Positions 1-8,236 of a stretch of 39,510 nucleotides of DNA are shown here, piece after piece. The translations under genes and the position numbers were made by a program. The DNA is from JASMHC01 sp964453855 (GTDB lineage Bacteria; Pseudomonadota; Alphaproteobacteria; Rhodobacterales; Rhodobacteraceae), in assembly GCA_964453855.1 (NCBI GenBank), contig CAYVRN010000021.1, forward strand, positions 1-39,510, written 5' to 3'. Positions within the stretch are counted from its first letter, which is position 1; each line of letters opens with the position of its first letter. The notes below the pieces were generated by a model. The model searched no databases and was not told the origin of the DNA. It was given only the letters and a program-made list of their open reading frames with translations.

Positions 1-1
1 G

Positions 2-1339
2 AACCTTGAAGATGTAATTGATGGCCTGTCTGCTTATGCAGATGACCTTGCCGATGATCAACCTCTGATCGCATGGGGTTTTGATCCGATCTTTCTTAAA
101 GGCGAGCGCTTGAACAAGAGCCACCTTGACCGCATCAGCACGTCTCGCCCTGTGGCAATTCTGTTTTCGAATTTCCACCTTATGTGTGTCAATTCCGTTG
201 CCTTGGAAATGGCGGGATACGACGCCGGAACGAATGTTGAAGGGGTGCTCAAAGGAGCAGACCACTCCCCCAACGGAGAACTTCAGGAAATGGCCGCTAT
301 GTTCCCAATCATGCGCCGTCTTGGGATTGATTTCCGCAGTCTGACCCAGAATGCCGATGCTATACGCGACTTCGCAAAGGTATCCGTGCGCTCAGGCGTG
401 ACTACTGTAACCGACCTGTTTGCCGAAATGTCTGATAATGACCTAGACAATCTATTGGCGATTACCGGCGAAAGTTCCTTCCCAGTGCGCCTTGTCCCGG
501 CACTTGCAGCAATGGCGGGCTCTCCACGCGAAATGGCAGCCCATGCGAAGGCCATCAAAACGCGGTCCACTGAAAAGCTGCGCCTTGGAGCAGTGAAGCT
601 GATGACAGACGGCTCAATTCAGGGCTGGACAGCCCGTGTAAAATGGCCCGGATATATTGGCGGTCATGAGAATGGCTTGTGGAATACCTCCCCGGAACAA
701 ATCAGAGCGATTTGCACTGCGATGCAGGAAGCGGGTGTACAGATGCATATTCACGTCAATGGTGACGAAGCCTCTGAAGTTGTGATCGATATTCTTGAGG
801 ATGTCCTGCGAGAGCACCCTTCTACCACGCACCGTCACGTTTTGCAGCATGGTCAGATGATGGGAGCAGATCAGTTCCGAAGATGTACTGAAATGGGGAT
901 TGCCGTAAATCTGTTCGCCAACCACATCTGGTATTTTGGGGATCAGCACGTTGCCCTTACGATTGGAGAGGATCGTGCGAAGCGAATGGATGCTTGCCGC
1001 AGCGCGCTGGATGCGGGTGTTCTATTAGCAATTCACTCGGACGCACCAGTCACGCCCATGGGGCCCCTGTTCACCGCTTGGTGTGCCGTTAATCGCCGGA
1101 CCATGTCTGGAAGGACCTTGGGTGAGGCGCAAAAGATTTCGGTCCATGAAGCTTTGTATGCGATCACTTTGGGGGCGGCGGCGACCCTGAAAATGGACCG
1201 CGAAATCGGGTCAATTGAAACGGGAAAACGAGCAGATTTCGCGGTTTTGGGCGATGACCCAACGGCGGTTGATCCGATGGCCTTGAAAGACGTCCCAGTA
1301 TTAGGGACGGTTCTTGGCGGGAGCGTAAATCTAGTATGA
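2..1339 (+). CDS. YtcJ-type amidohydrolase (5' end outside the window)
   Basis: C-terminal ~445 residues of a metal-dependent amidohydrolase (Amidohydro_3/YtcJ group), likely to hydrolyse an amide or cyclic amide in the cytoplasm. The frame is open from base 2, so the true start lies upstream; the first ATG-like codons near 110 are internal. Metal-site and fold motifs are visible: HIHVNGDEA, the HRHVLQHGQ stretch, and near the C-terminus AIHSDAPVTPMGPL, which matches the SDAPV...PL signature of YtcJ proteins. The tail (GSIETGKRADFAVL) is the usual composite beta-sandwich segment of this superfamily. The last codons overlap the next gene by 4 bp (ATGA), so the GTPase is probably translationally coupled. 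The substrate cannot be predicted. The family call is confident; the N-terminal metal-binding HxH would lie outside the window. Confidence 0.85.
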   Translation, partial: NLEDVIDGLSAYADDLADDQPLIAWGFDPIFLKGERLNKSHLDRISTSRPVAILFSNFHLMCVNSVALEMAGYDAGTNVEGVLKGADHSPNGELQEMAAMFPIMRRLGIDFRSLTQNADAIRDFAKVSVRSGVTTVTDLFAEMSDNDLDNLLAITGESSFPVRLVPALAAMAGSPREMAAHAKAIKTRSTEKLRLGAVKLMTDGSIQGWTARVKWPGYIGGHENGLWNTSPEQIRAICTAMQEAGVQMHIHVNGDEASEVVIDILEDVLREHPSTTHRHVLQHGQMMGADQFRRCTEMGIAVNLFANHIWYFGDQHVALTIGEDRAKRMDACRSALDAGVLLAIHSDAPVTPMGPLFTAWCAVNRRTMSGRTLGEAQKISVHEALYAITLGAAATLKMDREIGSIETGKRADFAVLGDDPTAVDPMALKDVPVLGTVLGGSVNLV

Positions 1340-2217
1340 GCCTTCCCCCTCTGCCAATGACCGTCATTGCCGGTTATTTGGGTGCCGGCAAGACGACCCT
1401 GATAAACCGACTGCTGGCCGAAAATCACGGGCTACGCCTTTTGGTCATGGTCAACGATTTCGGAGCGATCAACATAGACGAGAAGCTGCTGACCTCGGCC
1501 GACGAAGATACTTTGACCTTAACCAACGGCTGTGTCTGCTGCACCATGGGCGCGGATCTTTTCATGGCCATCGGGGATGCCTTGGATAGACGCCCTCGGC
1601 CCGATCAACTGATTATAGAAGCAAGCGGCATTGCTGATCCGGCCCGCATTGCCAACGCAGCAAAGGCAGAGCCGGACTTGTCTTACGGTGGGGTCGTTAC
1701 AGTTGTGGACGGAAATATATTCAAGTCCCTTGCAAACGATCCGATGATTGGCCCCCAGATAATAGGACAGGTCAAATGTGCGCATGCGATTGCCGTCAGT
1801 AAGTCGAGCGCAAAAGAAAAAGCGCTATCAAGTTTTCTGCAGACCCATACCCCTGCTCCCATTGTTACACTCAGTGAAGTACCAAGTGTCGCCCCACTCA
1901 TACTGGAGCCTAAAGACAAATTGGAACCGCAACTCTCCTCGGAACCACATCCGAGCTATGTGTCCTGGTCTTATACCGGCGATGCCTACCTGACCCAGAC
2001 CAGAATCGACGAACTTTTGGAAAAGCTCCCACAGGGAATATTTCGATTAAAAGGCGTCGTAAAAAATCCAGATGGCACCTCACGGACAGTACAGGTTGTT
2101 GGTAATGAAATTGAAATAAAGTCCTCTCAAGCCGTATCGGAAACTACTTTGGTCGCAATCGGGCTGAAAGATCGTATTACGGCTGCGGAAATTGAAGCGT
2201 GGTGGCAACAAAAATAG
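1336..2217 (+). CDS. COG0523 CobW-like GTPase / metallochaperone
   Basis: About 293 residues. A P-loop GTPase of the CobW/CobN-UreG-HypB class, which delivers metal ions to client enzymes. Visible motifs: Walker A GYLGAGKT (13-20), the metal-binding CVCC of the NGCVCC loop (66-69), SGIADP (98-102, Walker B/switch region), and a C-terminal CobW_C-like domain from about residue 190. The base-recognition motif NKxD, expected near 155-158, reads SKSS, so guanine specificity may be weakened. It starts with ATG overlapping the amidohydrolase stop (ATGA) and ends at a TAG inside an inverted repeat. Coupling to an amidohydrolase suggests the hydrolase is the metallated client, but that is inference. 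Confidence 0.85.
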   Translation: MSLPPLPMTVIAGYLGAGKTTLINRLLAENHGLRLLVMVNDFGAINIDEKLLTSADEDTLTLTNGCVCCTMGADLFMAIGDALDRRPRPDQLIIEASGIADPARIANAAKAEPDLSYGGVVTVVDGNIFKSLANDPMIGPQIIGQVKCAHAIAVSKSSAKEKALSSFLQTHTPAPIVTLSEVPSVAPLILEPKDKLEPQLSSEPHPSYVSWSYTGDAYLTQTRIDELLEKLPQGIFRLKGVVKNPDGTSRTVQVVGNEIEIKSSQAVSETTLVAIGLKDRITAAEIEAWWQQK

Positions 2218-2230
2218 GTGTTCACCTATT
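2208..2230 (-). terminator. Hairpin plus T-run between convergent genes
   Basis: Arms AATAGGTG and CACCTATT (2213-2220 and 2223-2230) with a 2-nt loop. On the minus strand the stem is followed by TTTTTG, giving an intrinsic-terminator shape for the moeA transcript. The stem contains the stop codon of the GTPase gene. The stem is only 8 bp and AT-rich, so termination strength is uncertain. Confidence 0.5.
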
Positions 2231-2248
2231 GAGCGACCTCAAAAAATA

Positions 2249-4036
2249 TCAAAGGCCGAAACCGGAATAGGGAAGATACCGCACAGGCGTTCCAGGCGTA
2301 ACGTCGATCGCTTCGTCAGGCAGTTCAACCAGTCCGGTTGCCCAGCTTAGGCCGCTAATCAACCCCGAGCCTTCAGAGCGAAAGACGTCAATAGTTCCGT
2401 CTTCCAACACCCGGGCGCGCAAATATTCACGGCGACCAGCTTTTTTGCGTTTCGAAAAGGCGGCGGGAGCAACATGGGCTTCTGGTTCGCGCCACCCTGC
2501 CCCGGCCAAGAGTGACAATGCAGGACGCCCCGCAATCAGTGCGCAGACTAATGCGGCTACAGGATTTCCTGGCAACCCCAAAACCGGCGTGCCCTGCCAC
2601 ATAGCCATCGCCAGAGGCCGACCAGGTTTTATGGCAATCCGCCAGCTGTAAAGGGTCCCGCTATCCTTTAGCAGTCGGGATACATGATCTTCATCGCCAG
2701 CAGATGCACCACCCGAAGTAAAGATCACATCGGCTTGCTTGCTACCCTCATCCAGCGCAAACTTTATCAAATCAGGATCGTCTCTGACATGACCCAGATC
2801 GACCGGTTCATACCCCCAACAACGGGCAATAGATAGAAGCATGGGACGGTTCGCATCAAAAATCTGATGTGGCAACACATCCTGACCCGGAGCATTGATG
2901 ATCTCGTCGCCGGTCGAAAGAACCCCAACACGTAAAGGTTTGTAGACGCTCACCTCGGCAATGTTCAGCGCAGATAACAGAGCTAGATCTGGCGCCCGAA
3001 GCTGATGACCGGCACGCAGAGCGGCCGTGCCTTTGACGACGTCCTCTCCTTCTTTTCGGGTGTTGGCATTGGGTTTGATCGGCCCATCAAAAACAATAGC
3101 CGCGTTATCAAGGGCAACGTCTTCCTCTAACACAACCGTATCCACACCCTCGGGCAGAATGGCTCCCGTCAAAATGCGAACAGCTGCTCCTACGGGCACA
3201 TTACCCTCAAATGGCTGCCCGGCGGCGGCCCGCCCTTCAACAAGCGGTAATCTTTGGACACCGGGACCCGTCGCTTTATGCGCAAATCCATAGCCATCAA
3301 CGGCCGAGTTTGCCCTAGGGGGATTGGACCGGTTTGCAAAGCAATCTTCTGCCAAAACTCGGCCCAGGGCGTCGTGGGTTCGGCACGCTTGTTTGGGTAC
3401 CACAGGCGTAAGAGCCTGCCGCAATTGATCCAAGGCATCATCCAGAGGTATCCAGTCAACACCCTGTGGCATAGCGAAACAATCGTTACGCAAACGGGGC
3501 GGCTGAACTACTGCAGGCAATGCCGAACGCAATGTGATCTCGTTTCCTTCTCCCAAGAAATGCCCGCCGGCATCGAACAAAAGTGCTAAGCCCCGCGTTG
3601 CCGACAACGCAAACAAAGCTTGCGCCATCAGTTTTGACGCAACTTCAATCGCGCTGTTTTGAGTGCACTCTGTCAGATTTGCATTGACCTCAGAAGACAA
3701 GATCTCTGTCGAAATCGGCGCTACGACAATCGGACCCAATTTGTCATCAACAGGCCAGAAGGATGCAGTTATTGCATCCAGGCCCAACAAGCGACTTGCA
3801 ACCAGCCTATCATTTAAAACCGCCCAGACATTATTGGACAGGCCAAGCAAAACCCGCCCGCTGTCAGCAGCGGTTTTTTCAATCTCTGAGCGGATAAATG
3901 TACAAGCGAACTCTAAAGATGCAAATTTTTGAGTCTCAGCTCTTCCGGTTCGAAGTGATGTCACCGCTAGCACATGGGTGCCACTGACTTCACCCGAACA
4001 GAGGGTGACGATGTGGTCAAACATCTTGTGAGTCAT
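2249..4036 (-). CDS. moeA: MoeA-type molybdopterin molybdotransferase with N-terminal extension
   Basis: 595 residues, against about 400 for ordinary MoeA. The C-terminal ~400 residues carry MoeA motifs: a VDGYG loop (usually MDGYA), TGAILPEGVDTVV, STGDEI, SGGASAGDED, KPGRPLAM and LGLPGNPVAA. MoeA inserts molybdate or tungstate into adenylylated molybdopterin. Residues 1 to about 190 form a separate region I do not recognise; it is not an obvious MobB, MoaB or ModE domain. The ATG at 4036 was chosen because an AGGAG lies just upstream; a longer frame from 4093 has no such signal. The divergent neighbours encode a tungstate importer, so this enzyme may be dedicated to the tungsten cofactor, with the extension perhaps involved in metal or client selection (inference). 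Confidence 0.88.
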   Translation of the reverse strand: MTHKMFDHIVTLCSGEVSGTHVLAVTSLRTGRAETQKFASLEFACTFIRSEIEKTAADSGRVLLGLSNNVWAVLNDRLVASRLLGLDAITASFWPVDDKLGPIVVAPISTEILSSEVNANLTECTQNSAIEVASKLMAQALFALSATRGLALLFDAGGHFLGEGNEITLRSALPAVVQPPRLRNDCFAMPQGVDWIPLDDALDQLRQALTPVVPKQACRTHDALGRVLAEDCFANRSNPPRANSAVDGYGFAHKATGPGVQRLPLVEGRAAAGQPFEGNVPVGAAVRILTGAILPEGVDTVVLEEDVALDNAAIVFDGPIKPNANTRKEGEDVVKGTAALRAGHQLRAPDLALLSALNIAEVSVYKPLRVGVLSTGDEIINAPGQDVLPHQIFDANRPMLLSIARCWGYEPVDLGHVRDDPDLIKFALDEGSKQADVIFTSGGASAGDEDHVSRLLKDSGTLYSWRIAIKPGRPLAMAMWQGTPVLGLPGNPVAALVCALIAGRPALSLLAGAGWREPEAHVAPAAFSKRKKAGRREYLRARVLEDGTIDVFRSEGSGLISGLSWATGLVELPDEAIDVTPGTPVRYLPYSGFGL

Positions 4037-4180
4037 TTGCCACTCCTGCGTTTCAGTCCCTTGGATGACAGCACTTTCGGCAAATCTCAACAACGATAAT
4101 CTATGGGGCGGCGGACAAGATGGAACAATTTCTGTTGTTTTTGGGATTTCAAAGGCCGTGAATATCCTTCAAATGGTCGA

Positions 4181-4191
4181 TATCGTCGATA
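4181..4191. promoter_or_regulatory. Short palindrome in the moeA/tupB divergent region
   Basis: TATCG-T-CGATA, an 11-bp inverted repeat inside the 227-bp intergenic region between divergent moeA and tupB. Its position suits an operator shared by both promoters, for example for a ModE/TunR-like regulator, but no regulator gene is nearby and the sequence is not a consensus I can name. Confidence 0.25.
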
Positions 4192-4263
4192 CGGGGTGAC
4201 CGTGGATGTTTACAACCGTCGTACTAAAGTAAATTCTGTTCAAAGCACAAAATAGGTAACGGT

Positions 4264-4971
4264 TTGAATACGATAGGAGAAGCATTTACTCTTGCGCTTG
4301 AGTTGATCGTTTCAGGCGACAAAAATCTGTATTCAATCGTTTTACTTTCCCTTCGCGTCAGCATTAGCGCGACACTGGTTGCCTGTTTGATTGGCCTTCC
4401 AATTGGCGCGCTTGTCGCGATCAGCAAATTTCGGGGCAGACAAATCGTGCTGGTGGTTATGAATGCTCTTATGGGATTGCCGCCTGTGGTGATCGGGTTG
4501 CTGGTTTATATGCAACTGTCTCGGTCTGGACCGCTTGGATTTCTACAGTTGCTGTACACGCCGACCGCTATGATCATGGCGCAGACAGTGTTAATTACCC
4601 CCATCGTGGCCGCCCTGTCCCGTCAAACAATTGAGACCGTCTATGAAGAATACGCTGAGCAATTTCGTTCATTCTGCCTGACCAGACGACAAGTCATTGC
4701 AGCGCTTTTTTGGGATGCTCGTCAGGCGCTGATGACAATTTCCCTTGCGGGCTTTGGTCGCGCCGTTGCTGAGGTGGGGGCCGTGATTATCGTCGGCGGG
4801 AACATCGACCATGTGACGCGCGTCATGACAACTGCCATCGCGTTAGAGACGTCCAAAGGGGAACTCAGCCTTGCCTTAGCTTTGGGCATGATCCTTCTGG
4901 TTATTGCCTTGTCAGTAAACGCGGCGGTTCAAACGGTGCGGTTGACTGGAAAGGATCGGTCTCTTGCCTAG
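4264..4971 (+). CDS. tupB: Tungstate ABC transporter permease
   Basis: 235 residues, polytopic inner-membrane protein with about five hydrophobic segments, the usual size for TupB. The EAA-like cytoplasmic loop for contact with the ATPase is seen in the stretch around EVGAVIIVGGNI (about 170-180). It forms the channel of the TupABC importer. A TTG start at 4264 is preceded by AGGTAA at a suitable distance and gives an N-terminus typical of the family. The gene is followed within a few bases by the ATPase gene. Assignment as tungstate rather than molybdate rests on the TupA-type binding protein encoded downstream. Confidence 0.88.
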   Translation: MNTIGEAFTLALELIVSGDKNLYSIVLLSLRVSISATLVACLIGLPIGALVAISKFRGRQIVLVVMNALMGLPPVVIGLLVYMQLSRSGPLGFLQLLYTPTAMIMAQTVLITPIVAALSRQTIETVYEEYAEQFRSFCLTRRQVIAALFWDARQALMTISLAGFGRAVAEVGAVIIVGGNIDHVTRVMTTAIALETSKGELSLALALGMILLVIALSVNAAVQTVRLTGKDRSLA

Positions 4972-4978
4972 AGGGGTA

Positions 4979-5707
4979 TTGAATGATCCTGATACCCCCA
5001 CAAGCGGCACAATGCAGTCGCTTTCTTTGCGCCATGTCTCACTTTCATTTGGCGACAAGACGGTCATTGATGATATCAGCCTTGATCTTTCGCCAATCGG
5101 GTGCACCGTGATTTTGGGTCCGAACGGAGCTGGTAAAAGTATGTTGCTGCGCATGCTTCACGGCTTGGTACAACCGACAAGCGGACGGATACGCTGGGCG
5201 GGCCAACCACCAAATCAAGTTATGAAACGGCAGGCTATGGTTTTTCAGAAACCGGTTCTGTTGCGGCGGTCTGTCGAAGCCAACCTTCGGTTCGTCCTTA
5301 AGGCCAGAAATCAAAGCTACGAAACTTGTGGGGAATTGCTCGAGCGCGTTGGCTTGGCAGACAAGGCAACATTACCGGCCCGCCTGTTATCAGGCGGCGA
5401 GGCCCAGAGGTTGACGATAGCACGGGCGCTGGCGACAGGGCCGGAACTCTTGTTCATGGACGAGCCAACAGCCAGTCTGGACCCTGTATCAGTTCTAGCC
5501 ATTGAAACGCTTGTTGCCGAATTGAAAAATGAAGGCGTCAAAATCATTTTTGTGACGCATGACATCGATCAGGCAAAGCGAATTTCCGATGACATCCTGT
5601 TTATGCATCAGGGACGCATCCTAGAGCACGGCCCATCAAGCGCATTCTTTTCTAACCCCCAAAGTCAGCCTGCGCGAAACCTGTTAGCAGGCAAGGTCAC
5701 AATTTAA
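4979..5707 (+). CDS. tupC: Tungstate ABC transporter ATP-binding protein
   Basis: About 242 residues. ABC ATPase with Walker A GPNGAGKS, Q-loop in MVFQKP, signature LSGGEAQRL, Walker B LLFMDEP and the switch His in VTHD. It energises tungstate import with TupB and TupA. I prefer the TTG at 4979 because AGAGGGG lies directly upstream; an earlier TTG at 4964 overlaps tupB and a later ATG at 5012 has no clear ribosome-binding site. The gene sits in the middle of the permease-ATPase-binding protein operon, an order also seen in other tup loci. Confidence 0.88.
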   Translation: MNDPDTPTSGTMQSLSLRHVSLSFGDKTVIDDISLDLSPIGCTVILGPNGAGKSMLLRMLHGLVQPTSGRIRWAGQPPNQVMKRQAMVFQKPVLLRRSVEANLRFVLKARNQSYETCGELLERVGLADKATLPARLLSGGEAQRLTIARALATGPELLFMDEPTASLDPVSVLAIETLVAELKNEGVKIIFVTHDIDQAKRISDDILFMHQGRILEHGPSSAFFSNPQSQPARNLLAGKVTI

Positions 5708-5728
5708 TCCTACGAAGGAAAGCACTAA

Positions 5729-6547
5729 ATGATACAAATCAGACGGCTTGCATCGCTGTTGGCTTTCGCGCTGCCGGTTTATGCATCTGCTACGCAACAG
5801 CCAGTAATCGTACAATCCACGACGTCCACGGCGAATTCCGGGCTTTACGAATACTTGTTGCCACTTTTCAAGGAGCAGACGGGTGTAGAGGTTCGAGTTG
5901 TCGCGGTCGGCACAGGACAGGCGATTAAAAACGCACAGAACTGTGACGGAGATTTGTTGTTAGTCCACGCAAAACCTGCCGAATTACAGTTTGTCGAAGC
6001 AGGCTTCGGAACCGATCGCGCTGATTTGATGTACAACGATTTCATTCTGGTCGGTCCGCCGGATGACCCTGCAAGCTTGGCAGACGAAGAAAATATTGTT
6101 GGAGCGTTTACGGCAATTTCAAGTGCGGGTGCGCGATTTGCGTCGCGGGGGGATGACTCGGGTACGCATAAAAAGGAAAGGTCCTATTGGGCGGCATCCG
6201 GTATCAACCCACAATCAGCCTCGGGAGACTGGTATCTTGAAACCGGATCAGGCATGGGCGCGACGCTTAATACCGGCATAGGTCTGGGCGCCTATGTGCT
6301 AACTGACCGTGCCACATGGATCAGCTTTGGAAACAAGCAGGATTACGTGGTTGTTTTTGAAGGAGACGATGCGCTGTTCAATCAATATGGCGTCATTCCA
6401 GTTAATCCGGAGAATTGCTCAAGCGTAAACTACGACGGCGCAAGGGCGTTTGCAGACTGGCTACTGTCCGAGACAGGCCAAGCCGCAATAGCAGCGTACA
6501 CGGTGCAAGGGCAGCAACTGTTTTTCCCAAATGCAAAAGTGAAATGA
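5729..6547 (+). CDS. tupA: Tungstate-binding periplasmic protein
   Basis: 272 residues with an N-terminal signal peptide: a basic start, a hydrophobic core, and probable cleavage after ASA near residue 21. Family motifs are all present: VQSTTSTANSG near the mature N-terminus, RGDDSGTHKKE, SGMGATLNTG and LTDRATW. These match TupA and distinguish it from ModA and WtpA. It binds tungstate in the periplasm and hands it to TupB. AAGGAAAG precedes the ATG. It is the last intact gene of the tup operon; the DNA that follows is degenerate. A tungsten enzyme such as a W-dependent formate or aldehyde dehydrogenase must be encoded elsewhere. Confidence 0.9.
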   Translation: MIQIRRLASLLAFALPVYASATQQPVIVQSTTSTANSGLYEYLLPLFKEQTGVEVRVVAVGTGQAIKNAQNCDGDLLLVHAKPAELQFVEAGFGTDRADLMYNDFILVGPPDDPASLADEENIVGAFTAISSAGARFASRGDDSGTHKKERSYWAASGINPQSASGDWYLETGSGMGATLNTGIGLGAYVLTDRATWISFGNKQDYVVVFEGDDALFNQYGVIPVNPENCSSVNYDGARAFADWLLSETGQAAIAAYTVQGQQLFFPNAKVK

Positions 6548-6799
6548 TTGAGCTACTCCCCAATGATTGGACAGTTTCGCCCTTTGCTATTTCGTTGATG
6601 AGGCAAATGGGGGCTGGTTCCCGAAGATCGGCAAAAACAACCAGCACAGCCAATCCCAGTTCATTGGCAAGCCGGACTAAATCACTGGTTGCAGGTCGTC
6701 TTGTTACGGCTTGCCGAAAGGGCATCGCACTTTAGTGCAAGACTGGGGAAAGCCCGACATTCGTGTTCTGATGGAAAATTGCATTAATGGTCATGCCCC
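6548..6799. other. Non-coding or decayed stretch after tupA
   Basis: No convincing gene. A minus-strand frame (about 6546-6725) has a protein-like look, with segment DLVRLANELGLAVLVV, but an in-frame stop sits directly upstream and I recognise no family. It may be another remnant, given the two truncated genes that follow. Confidence 0.4.
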
Positions 6800-6970
6800 T
6801 CATAGGGACGACAAAAATTCTGTTAGGGCGCTGATTTCCGCCTCTGACAATCCCAGCGGCACCAGCTCGGACAGGCTAGGCAAACCCACCAAGGCACCAT
6901 GCGGACCTGTAGGAGCGGCATTGTAATGGCGGATCATCTCTTCGATAGATGAGATTTGTCCGACATGACC
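6800..6970 (-). pseudogene. C-terminal remnant of a MauG/di-heme cytochrome c peroxidase-like gene
   Basis: The minus strand encodes about 55 residues resembling the end of di-heme peroxidases: GHVGQISSIEEMIRHYN, then PLGLSEAEISALTEFLSSL and a stop. The haem motifs and the rest of the protein are missing. The 5' side is cut at about 6955-6970, where a truncated GMC oxidoreductase begins on the other strand, so the two fragments meet at a rearrangement junction. Family recognition is from memory of the pattern. Confidence 0.6.
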
Positions 6971-7141
6971 CAAAACAGCGTAGTCGATCAAAACTGCCGC
7001 AGCCACCGATGGTCCAATCTGTTTGTCGTTGATGCAAGTGTGTTCTCATCAAGTGGCGGCGGAGAGTCGCCGGGGCTTACTATTCAAGCACTGGCTTTGC
7101 GGGCAATGGATAGGTTGATCAAAAAAGGGGTCGGCACGTGA
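6962..7141 (+). pseudogene. C-terminal remnant of a GMC oxidoreductase
   Basis: About 58 residues matching the C-terminal signature of FAD-dependent GMC oxidoreductases (gluconate/choline dehydrogenase type): VVDQNCRSH, NLFVVDASVFSSSGGGESP and LTIQALALRA. The FAD-binding N-terminal part is missing. The stop overlaps the GTG start of the next gene (GTGA), so the original gene was translationally coupled to the membrane protein downstream. Confidence 0.7.
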
Positions 7142-8223
7142 ACGCCCGCGCAAAGTCAGCAATGTCCAAACCGTTCTTAAGCGCGCAAGCCATAACGACT
7201 CCGCGTTTCGATCTGATCGCGACCTCGGGTCTTTCGATATTCGTGATGATTGGGTTGTTGATTTATTACATCGTTGCTGATCCGGCCAGAAGCGATGCCG
7301 GCGAGCATATCCTGCCCAAGCTGCTTGTTTTGCAGGTTTTACTTAACTGGCCGCATTTTCTGGTGTCATACAGATTGCTGTATGGACGCAAAGACAACTT
7401 CAAAGACTACCCAGCCGCGACCAAGTATGTTCCCGCCATCCTTCTGGCGATTTGCGTACTTGGCATGCTTCCCCTAACCGGTGGCGCCGGCCCTCTTCGA
7501 TACAGCATATCGCTGGCCTATCCAATGTGGGTATTCGCAGCGCTCTATTTGGCATGGCATTACACTGGGCAAACCTGGGGCGTTATGATGAGCTTTGCTC
7601 GCCTCTCGGGTCTGAAGCTGTCTGAAACCGAACGCCTACTTCTTCGCTATGGCTTGCGAATTATGATTGCGTGGCATGTTGTCTGGGGACTACAGACCCT
7701 GCCACAGCAGCCGTTTCTTAGCTTGCTGCAATCTGTTGAAGCGATGAATATCATCAACATCGCAGCCATTCTGGCGTTTGCAGTAGGCGCGGCAACACTG
7801 GGGCGACGCTTTGTGCTGGACGGCGGCATGGATCTGCGCGTCATTGGCGCATGGTGCGTTTTGTATTTGTGGTATCTGGTTCTGTTTTTGATGCCAGATG
7901 CATTTATGTTTATCCAACTGTCTCATTCACTTCAGTATATGATTTTTCCAGCCCGCGTAGAACTGAACGAGCATGCGGATTCCGCAAAGACCGTGCCTGC
8001 CCAAGCCAAAAGACTTGGATTGATTTATGGCTTGGCCGTTTTGGGTGGTTTGGTTATTTTTTATCTGCCGGATTTTATGTTCGCCTCACCAACAGGCGCA
8101 CCAACGCTTGCCGCGCTGCTGGGCATTTCAGTAAATATTCACCACTATTATGCGGACAGTGCGATATGGAAGCTGCGCACCAAGCGCGTTCAGGGAAGTT
8201 TGTTTTCGCATTTGTCGAAATAG
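7138..8223 (+). CDS. Polytopic membrane protein with conserved histidine motifs, function unknown
   Basis: 361 residues with about eight to nine hydrophobic segments. I do not recognise a named family. Histidines sit in motif-like positions next to or within membrane segments: WPHFLVSY (about 78), LAWHYTGQTW (about 141), QLSHSLQYMIFPA (about 265) and NIHHYYADSAIWK (about 333). This spacing recalls membrane-bound di-iron or haem-linked oxidoreductases, but it is only a resemblance. It starts with GTG overlapping the stop of the GMC remnant, so it once followed a full-length dehydrogenase gene and may act with it. With that gene truncated, its promoter is uncertain. It converges on the kinase gene at 8237. 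Confidence 0.7.
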   Translation: MNARAKSAMSKPFLSAQAITTPRFDLIATSGLSIFVMIGLLIYYIVADPARSDAGEHILPKLLVLQVLLNWPHFLVSYRLLYGRKDNFKDYPAATKYVPAILLAICVLGMLPLTGGAGPLRYSISLAYPMWVFAALYLAWHYTGQTWGVMMSFARLSGLKLSETERLLLRYGLRIMIAWHVVWGLQTLPQQPFLSLLQSVEAMNIINIAAILAFAVGAATLGRRFVLDGGMDLRVIGAWCVLYLWYLVLFLMPDAFMFIQLSHSLQYMIFPARVELNEHADSAKTVPAQAKRLGLIYGLAVLGGLVIFYLPDFMFASPTGAPTLAALLGISVNIHHYYADSAIWKLRTKRVQGSLFSHLSK

Positions 8224-8236
8224 CCGGTACCTACAT

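Noticed and set aside
6546..6725. Minus-strand frame with protein-like hydrophobic segment downstream of tupA
   Set aside because: Stop directly upstream, no family recognised, partly antisense to tupA; may be a remnant but not supportable as a gene.
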